DNA of 64,000 nucleotides, taken from Mixta tenebrionis. GTDB lineage: Bacteria > Pseudomonadota > Gammaproteobacteria > Enterobacterales > Enterobacteriaceae. The position numbers were made by a program, and so were the translations under genes. The notes under the pieces were generated by a model, which did not search any database, had not been told where the DNA came from, and worked only from the letters and a program-made list of their open reading frames with translations. Below, piece by piece: positions 59,129 through 64,000 of this stretch. The stretch is taken from contig NZ_VHQI01000001.1 in the NCBI RefSeq assembly GCF_006517625.1, positions 316,180-380,179 on the forward strand. The letters are read 5' to 3'. Every line of letters begins with the position of its first letter. The stretch's first letter is position 1.

Positions 59129-60049
59129 TTATTCCCGATCGAGATCGCGCCAGATTTTCTCCACGATGCACTGCGCCCTGAGCGCCTGCTCGCCGCTGGT
59201 TTCCGGCATTGTCTGATTTTGTACGCAGGCGATAAAATGACGCGCCGCGCCGTCAAAACCGCGCTGTACCAGCGTGGTTTGCCAGGCGGGCGGCGGTTCA
59301 ATGGTACATCGCCCTGCCGCTTCATGACGCCAGTCGCGCATCTCATCCAGCTGCCAGACGCCGCCGTCGGCAATCGCCGCAACGGATTCGCGCTGCGTGC
59401 CGGCGCGTCGGTGCATTGCGGTGGTGACCTGAGTAGCGCCGACGCTGAAATGATGCTCGCCGTAGAGCATTTCTCCGGCCTCGGTGGTTTGAATATAACC
59501 GTGCTGCACTTTAACCGGCCCTTCGGCCAGCCACAGCGCGGTATCCACCACGTGCAGATAATCATCCAGCAGGGTAAAGCGCAGGTCGTGCGGGCCAACG
59601 CTGTCGCTACGGTGCTTCTCCATGCGAACAGACGCCGGCTGGTGCAGCGCCGCTTTTAGCTGCTGATAGCGCGGCGCGAAGCGGCGATTAAACGCCACCA
59701 TCAGCTTGCGTCCGCGTTTATGCGCCAAATCAACCAGCGCCTCCGCTTCGCCGAGGGTTTCCGCCAGCGGCTTATCGACGCAGACATCCACGCCCAGCTC
59801 CAGCAGCGCGCGCACTACGCGATAGTGGCTGGCGGTGCTGCTGTGAACAAAAACCGCATCGCAGTCGGCGGCCAGCGCATCGAGCTGGCTATAGCAGCGC
59901 ATACGATAGCTGTCGCACACCCGCTGCGCCTTGTGCTGGTCAGGCGAAAAGCCGCCCGTCAGCGTCCAGTCGTCGGCACGCGCCAGCACCGGCAGCCACG
60001 CCTTTTGTGCAATGCTGCCTAAACCCACCACCCCAATTTTTACTCTCAT
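59129..60049 (-). CDS. mviM: Gfo/Idh/MocA-family oxidoreductase MviM
   Basis: 306 residues (E. coli: 307). The NAD(P)-binding motif GVVGLGSIAQKAWLPVL is at 7-23, the catalytic-type motif DKPLAE at about 93-98, and FNRRFAPRYQQLK follows. The substrate is unknown. Next to murJ in enterobacteria, but it is not needed for the flippase as far as known. It follows rimJ by 30 bp. Confidence 0.94.
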   Translation of the reverse strand: MRVKIGVVGLGSIAQKAWLPVLARADDWTLTGGFSPDQHKAQRVCDSYRMRCYSQLDALAADCDAVFVHSSTASHYRVVRALLELGVDVCVDKPLAETLGEAEALVDLAHKRGRKLMVAFNRRFAPRYQQLKAALHQPASVRMEKHRSDSVGPHDLRFTLLDDYLHVVDTALWLAEGPVKVQHGYIQTTEAGEMLYGEHHFSVGATQVTTAMHRRAGTQRESVAAIADGGVWQLDEMRDWRHEAAGRCTIEPPPAWQTTLVQRGFDGAARHFIACVQNQTMPETSGEQALRAQCIVEKIWRDLDRE

Positions 60050-60079
60050 AGCGCCCTCTGTCGCGAAAAGCTGCCTCAG

Positions 60080-60670
60080 CTATCCGCGCCGCTCCGGCGT
60101 CCATTCACGCCAGGTCAACGCGGTCAGCACGTGATCCTGCCACTGACCATCAATCAGCAGATAGTCTTTGGCATAGCCCTCTTTTTCAAAGCCCAGCCGC
60201 GCCAGCAAATTGCCGCTGCGCTGATTATGCGGCATATAGTTCGCCATAATGCGATGCATGCGCTGCTGCCGCTGCATATAGCGAATCGCCGACTGCAACG
60301 CCTCGAACATGACTCCCTGCCCCTGCCACTTTTCGCCAAGCGAATAGCCCAGGTAACAGGCGTGAAACGAGCCGCGCAGCACGTTGCTGAAATTAGCGAC
60401 GCCGCGTACTTCTTTTTCTTCGGGATCCATCACGATAAAATAGAAAGCGCTGCCCTGCTTATGCATATCGGTAATCATGCTGAGGCGCGCCTGCCAGCCG
60501 GAAGGATAGCAGTGGCTTTCATCGCGCACCGGTTCCCAGGGCTTGAGGAAAGCGCGATTTTCAGCATAATAATCAGCCAGCCGCCATGCATCGCGTTCAT
60601 GAACAAGACGTACCACCAGACGATCGGTGGTCAGCCGCACCCTGGGCGCGGCGGAACGATAGCCAAACAT
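60080..60670 (-). CDS. rimJ: Ribosomal protein S5 N-acetyltransferase RimJ
   Basis: 196 residues (E. coli: 194). GNAT fold with [20 protein letters not shown], the acetyl-CoA-loop region [18 protein letters not shown] and [20 protein letters not shown]. It acetylates the N-terminal Ala of S5 and helps ribosome assembly. It is divergent from mdtH across a 292-bp gap in which no operator was recognised. Confidence 0.95.
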   Translation of the reverse strand: MFGYRSAAPRVRLTTDRLVVRLVHERDAWRLADYYAENRAFLKPWEPVRDESHCYPSGWQARLSMITDMHKQGSAFYFIVMDPEEKEVRGVANFSNVLRGSFHACYLGYSLGEKWQGQGVMFEALQSAIRYMQRQQRMHRIMANYMPHNQRSGNLLARLGFEKEGYAKDYLLIDGQWQDHVLTALTWREWTPERRG

Positions 60671-60962
60671 CTTTTCTCCTGAAAGCCATGGCTGATAAAC
60701 GAAATTGATTGATGCCCGCCGCTCAGCATCCGGACGCGGCGCGCTTACCTGACGCTGCCTCCCCTGGCTTCATCGCCGGTTCAGCATCGGGGACGCCAGG
60801 GATAATGGCGAGACAGCCCGCATTACTCCACTGAAATTACAGCACATTTTGTCAAAGATCGATAAAAAAATATCATTTTGCGTTTGCTGTTAAAACCAAC
60901 AGGCAGCACGCAGAATAGAGTCTTCAAAAAACAGATTTGTTTACGGTTACTAAGGAATCAGC

Positions 60963-62168
60963 ATGGCTGATATGGCGCGGGCCCGACGTCGCGGGCGGGT
61001 TTTTCTGCTGGTGGATAATATGCTGGTGGTGCTGGGATTTTTTGTCGTCTTCCCGCTGATCTCTATCCGCTTCGTTGACGATCTCGGCTGGGCGGCGATT
61101 GTGGTGGGCATTGCGCTGGGCCTGCGCCAGCTGGTGCAGCAGGGGCTGGGCGTGTTCGGCGGCGCGATTGCCGACCGCTTTGGCGCCAGACCGATGATCG
61201 TCAGCGGCATGCTGCTGCGCGCCGCCGGCTTCGCCGCCATGGCGATGGCGAGCGAACCCTGGATTCTCTGGCTCTCCTGTCTGCTTTCCGGCATCGGCGG
61301 CACGCTGTTCGATCCGCCGCGTACCGCGCTGGTAGTCAAGCTTATTCGCCCGCAGGCGCGCGGTCGCTTCTTCTCGCTGCTAATGATGCAGGACAGCGCC
61401 GGTGCGGTGCTGGGCGCGCTGATCGGCAGCTGGCTGCTGGCCTGGGATTTCCGCCTGGTCTGCTGGGCCGGCGCGCTGGTCTTTGTGCTGGCCGCGCTGT
61501 TTAACGCCCTGCTGCTGCCCGCCTGGCGTATCTCCAGCGTGCCGACTCCGCTGCGTGAAGGACTGGGACGCGTAATGAAGGATCGCCGCTTTTGCGCCTA
61601 CGTGCTGACGCTGACCGGCTACTACGTGCTGGCGGTACAGGTGATGCTGATGCTGCCGATTATGGTTAACCAGATCGCCGGCAGCCCCAGCGCGGTAAAA
61701 TGGATGTACGCCATTGAGGCCACGCTGTCGCTGACGCTGCTCTACCCTATCGCCCGCTGGAGCGAAAAACGCTTTCGCCTGCAGCATCGCCTGATGGCGG
61801 GCCTGCTGCTGATGACGCTCAGCCTGCTGCCCATCGGCCTGACCGGCTCGCTACAGCAGCTGTTTGTGCTGATCTGCCTGTTTTATATCGGCTCGATTAT
61901 CGCCGAACCGGCGCGTGAAACGCTCAGCGCCGAGCTGGCCAGCCCGCGCGCGCGCGGCAGCTATCTCGGTTTCAGCCGGCTGGGGCTGGCGCTGGGCGGC
62001 GCGCTCGGCTATACCGGCGGCGGCTGGATGTTCGATACCGGGCGGAAGCTCGGCATGCCGGAACTGCCCTGGCTGATGCTCGGCAGCGTCGGCTTCGTCA
62101 CCCTGCTGGCGCTGTGGTGGCAGTTTCAGCCGCGCAGCGCGGCTCCGGCGATGCTCAGCGGCGGCTAA
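60963..62168 (+). CDS. mdtH: Multidrug efflux MFS transporter MdtH
   Basis: 401 residues (E. coli: 402), twelve membrane helices. Motif A-type loop [19 protein letters not shown] (about 71-89), [15 protein letters not shown] and [15 protein letters not shown] are conserved in MdtH. In E. coli it gives low-level quinolone efflux. It starts at ATG 60963, after AAGGAATCAGC. Confidence 0.95.
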   Translation: MADMARARRRGRVFLLVDNMLVVLGFFVVFPLISIRFVDDLGWAAIVVGIALGLRQLVQQGLGVFGGAIADRFGARPMIVSGMLLRAAGFAAMAMASEPWILWLSCLLSGIGGTLFDPPRTALVVKLIRPQARGRFFSLLMMQDSAGAVLGALIGSWLLAWDFRLVCWAGALVFVLAALFNALLLPAWRISSVPTPLREGLGRVMKDRRFCAYVLTLTGYYVLAVQVMLMLPIMVNQIAGSPSAVKWMYAIEATLSLTLLYPIARWSEKRFRLQHRLMAGLLLMTLSLLPIGLTGSLQQLFVLICLFYIGSIIAEPARETLSAELASPRARGSYLGFSRLGLALGGALGYTGGGWMFDTGRKLGMPELPWLMLGSVGFVTLLALWWQFQPRSAAPAMLSGG

Positions 62169-62278
62169 GACTGCCGCCGCGGTTTGCCCTTCCCCTGAAT
62201 CTCCACCATACTTTTTAAGACTATTCAAAAGATTGCCGCAGGTTAGCGCCATCGGCAATCGCCTTAAGGAGATGTGTG

Positions 62279-62926
62279 GTGAAACTTTATATCTACGATC
62301 ATTGTCCCTACTGCGTTAAGGCCCGTATGATTTTCGGCCTGAAAAACCTGCCAATTGAGCTGGTGGTGATGCTTAATGACGATGAAGACACGCCGAAGCG
62401 CCTGATTGGACAGAAAATAGCGCCGATTCTGCAAAAGAAGGACGGTAGCTGCATGCCGGAAAGCATGGATATTGTGCGCTATGTGGATAAGCTGGATGGC
62501 GAACCGCTGCTGACCGGAAAAACTAATCCCGCCATCAGCGACTGGCTGCGCAACGTTAACGGCTACGTCAATAAACTGCTGCTGCCGCGCGTTGCAGAGG
62601 CCGCCTTCGCCGAATTCGCCACGCCGGAAGCGCGCGCCTGGTTTAAACAGAAAAAAGAAGCGAGCCTCGGCGACTTCAGCGAACTGAAGCAGCATGCAAA
62701 CGGGCTGATAAAAAAAATCAGCAACGATCTGCAGGATCTCGATAAGCTGATCGTCAAGCCGAACGCGGTGAACGGCGAACTCTCCGACGATGATATACAT
62801 CTGTTTCCCCTGCTGCGCTCGCTGACGCTGGTCGCGGGCGTTAACTATCCCAGCCGGGTAGCGGAGTATCGCGACAATATGGCGAAGCAGACACAGGTCA
62901 ATTTGCTTAGCTCTATCGCTATTTAA
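62279..62926 (+). CDS. grxB: Glutaredoxin 2 (GrxB)
   Basis: 215 residues, as in E. coli. The dithiol active site is CPYC (Cys9 and Cys12), then a GST-like helical domain with PESMDIVRYVDKLDGEPLL and the C-terminal YRDNMAKQTQVNLLSSIAI. It reduces protein disulfides and mixed glutathione disulfides. GTG 62279 is preferred because AAGGAG is then seven bases away and the product begins MKLYIYDH; a GTG three bases earlier is too close. Confidence 0.95.
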   Translation: MKLYIYDHCPYCVKARMIFGLKNLPIELVVMLNDDEDTPKRLIGQKIAPILQKKDGSCMPESMDIVRYVDKLDGEPLLTGKTNPAISDWLRNVNGYVNKLLLPRVAEAAFAEFATPEARAWFKQKKEASLGDFSELKQHANGLIKKISNDLQDLDKLIVKPNAVNGELSDDDIHLFPLLRSLTLVAGVNYPSRVAEYRDNMAKQTQVNLLSSIAI

Positions 62927-63067
62927 CCCTTCCGGGCGGCCGCGCGCCGCTTTTTCCCCCGGTTTTTTCTGCGCTTTGCGTATTCTCCTGGTGACTCGCG
63001 GCGGTGATTGCGGCAAGCTTTGGCTGGTTAAAAGGAGACTATTTCCGCATTACTTTCGAGGATTGTC

Positions 63068-63634
63068 ATGAACAAGGCGTTTCTGGCGCTCTGCGCCCTT
63101 CTGATGGCCGGTCTGTTGACCGCCTGCAACCAAATCACCCAGTACACCATTAGCGAGCAGGAGATCAACCAGGCCCTGCAAAAACATAACAACTACGAAA
63201 AAAATATTGGCATTTCCGGTTTGGTCAACGCACATATCGTGCTGAGCGATCTCAGCAGCCAGATTGGCCGCGAAGAGCCAAATAAGGTCACGCTCTCCGG
63301 CAAGGCGAAGGTTAATATCACCTCGCTGCTCGGCCCGCAGCAGGCCGATATGCTGCTGAAGATGAAAGCGCAGCCGTTTTTCAATAAGGAAAAAGGCGCC
63401 ATCTACCTGAAGGATCTGGAGATCGTACAGGCCGATGTGCAGCCGGAGAAGATGCAGTCGATGCTGCAAACGCTGACGCCCTATCTTAACCAGTCGCTGA
63501 AAAGCTACTTCGATCGCGAGCCGGCCTGGGTGCTGAGCGAAGATCGCAGCAAGGCGGAAGCGCTGGCGAAGAAGCTGGCGAAAGGTATTGAAGTTAAACC
63601 CGGCGAGCTGGTGATTCCCTTTACCGACAGGTAA
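63068..63634 (+). CDS. yceB: DUF1439 lipoprotein YceB
   Basis: 188 residues. Lipoprotein signal with LLTACNQ (Cys20) and a single DUF1439 domain, a tubular lipid-binding-type fold, with VTLSGKAKVNITSLLG and GAIYLKDLEIVQADVQP. Its ligand is unknown. Transcribed after grxB, with a strong terminator downstream. Confidence 0.93.
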   Translation: MNKAFLALCALLMAGLLTACNQITQYTISEQEINQALQKHNNYEKNIGISGLVNAHIVLSDLSSQIGREEPNKVTLSGKAKVNITSLLGPQQADMLLKMKAQPFFNKEKGAIYLKDLEIVQADVQPEKMQSMLQTLTPYLNQSLKSYFDREPAWVLSEDRSKAEALAKKLAKGIEVKPGELVIPFTDR

Positions 63635-63640
63635 CGATGC

Positions 63641-63668
63641 AACGCCCCGCCTGGCGGGGCTTTTTTTG
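63641..63668 (+). terminator. Rho-independent terminator of yceB
   Basis: GCCCCGC-CTG-GCGGGGC followed by seven T residues, ten bases after the yceB stop. Confidence 0.92.
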
Positions 63669-63689
63669 CCGTTAGCGCATAAAGCAAGT

Positions 63690-63701
63690 GCAATCGGTTG
63701 C
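63690..63701. promoter_or_regulatory. PurR-like site upstream of pyrC
   Basis: GCAATCGGTTGC matches the PurR core GCAAACGTTTGC at 10 of 12 positions, with symmetric changes. PurR represses pyrC in E. coli. It lies 66 bp before the pyrC start. Confidence 0.5.
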
Positions 63702-63767
63702 CTTTATCCTTATGCTTAGTACCCGGCTAAAAACTGTCTTTCCCTTTCTTACGCCGGAGCATAACCG

Positions 63768-64000
63768 ATGACTGCCCAACCCCAGCAACTGATCATTCGC
63801 CGCCCTGACGACTGGCATATCCATCTGCGTGACGATGAGATGCTGCGCGCCGTACTTCCCTATACCAGCGCCGTGTGCGGCCGTGCCATCGTTATGCCCA
63901 ACCTGGCGCCGCCGGTGACCAGCGTTGAGGCGGCCAGCGCCTATCGCGCGCGCATCCTGGCCGCGCTGCCGGCAGAGCACCGCTTTCAGCCGCTGATGAC
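63768..64000 (+). CDS. pyrC: Dihydroorotase PyrC, N-terminal part only
   Basis: 77 residues are visible before the window edge. Zinc ligands His17 and His19 lie in [12 protein letters not shown], and [17 protein letters not shown] follows, as in E. coli PyrC. It closes carbamoyl-aspartate to dihydroorotate in pyrimidine synthesis. GCCGGAGC precedes the ATG by a few bases. E. coli controls pyrC translation through a leader hairpin; such a structure could not be drawn convincingly here. Confidence 0.95.
   Translation, partial: MTAQPQQLIIRRPDDWHIHLRDDEMLRAVLPYTSAVCGRAIVMPNLAPPVTSVEAASAYRARILAALPAEHRFQPLM

Noticed and set aside
1-64000. CRISPR arrays, insertion sequences, prophage genes, tRNA or rRNA genes
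   Set aside because: None was seen: no regularly spaced repeats, transposase or integrase frames, or tRNA-like cloverleaf ends were recognised.

Overview
The window is a chromosomal segment of an enterobacterium. Almost every core gene lies in the order known from Escherichia coli (cobB-nagK-lolEDC / mfd / ycfJ / ndh-ycfP-nagZ-thiK-lpoB-ycfL-hinT ... ptsG-tatD-holB-tmk-mltG-pabC-fabF-acpP-fabG-fabD-fabH-plsX-rpmF-yceD / yceF / rluC / rne / flgL-flgB / flgA-flgM-flgN / murJ-mviM-rimJ / mdtH-grxB-yceB-pyrC). The high GC content, strong GC3 preference and the set of accessory loci suggest a plant- or environment-associated member of Erwiniaceae (Mixta, Pantoea or Erwinia type). This placement is an inference from gene order and protein similarity recalled from memory; no search was run.

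Layout. (1) 1-3.4 kb is an accessory carbohydrate locus: a PTS EIIB of the glucitol family (cut by the window edge) and a PdxA2-type dehydrogenase on the minus strand, diverging from an EryH-type triose/tetrulose-phosphate isomerase and a SorC-family regulator on the plus strand. The shared promoter carries four copies of a 9-bp motif and a CRP-like site. Its likely job is PTS-driven use of a four-carbon sugar, polyol or sugar acid. (2) 3.4-18.5 kb is core: sirtuin, NagK, the LolCDE lipoprotein exporter, transcription-repair coupling factor, NADH dehydrogenase II with an FNR box, peptidoglycan recycling (NagZ), thiamine kinase, the PBP1b activator LpoB and HinT. (3) 18.5-27.4 kb is a second accessory block where E. 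coli carries fhuE: a rhamnogalacturonan-oligomer transporter and unsaturated rhamnogalacturonyl hydrolase (rhiTN) behind a KdgR-like palindrome, then a complete sgcXBCQAR PTS operon that lacks sgcE. (4) 27.5-39.8 kb is core: ptsG with conserved Mlc/CRP/SgrS-type control signals, the pabC-mltG-tmk-holB-tatD operon, and the fatty-acid cluster from yceD-rpmF-plsX to fabF. (5) 40-45.5 kb: yceF, rluC and RNase E with a long leader. (6) 45.8-57.4 kb: the flagellar rod/hook cluster, with flgBCDEFGHIJ and flgKL on minus and flgAMN on plus. An FlhDC-type box lies between flgB and flgA, and sigma-28 promoters lie before flgK and flgM. (7) 57.5-64 kb: MurJ lipid II flippase, mviM, rimJ, mdtH, grxB, yceB and the start of pyrC.

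Most of the window is ordinary, well-conserved chromosome. The parts worth a second look are the left-edge four-carbon PTS locus with its repeat-bearing operator region, the sgc operon with its missing epimerase and two strong intergenic hairpins, and the small rhiTN pectin-side-chain module. No tRNA, rRNA, insertion sequence, prophage or CRISPR array was seen.
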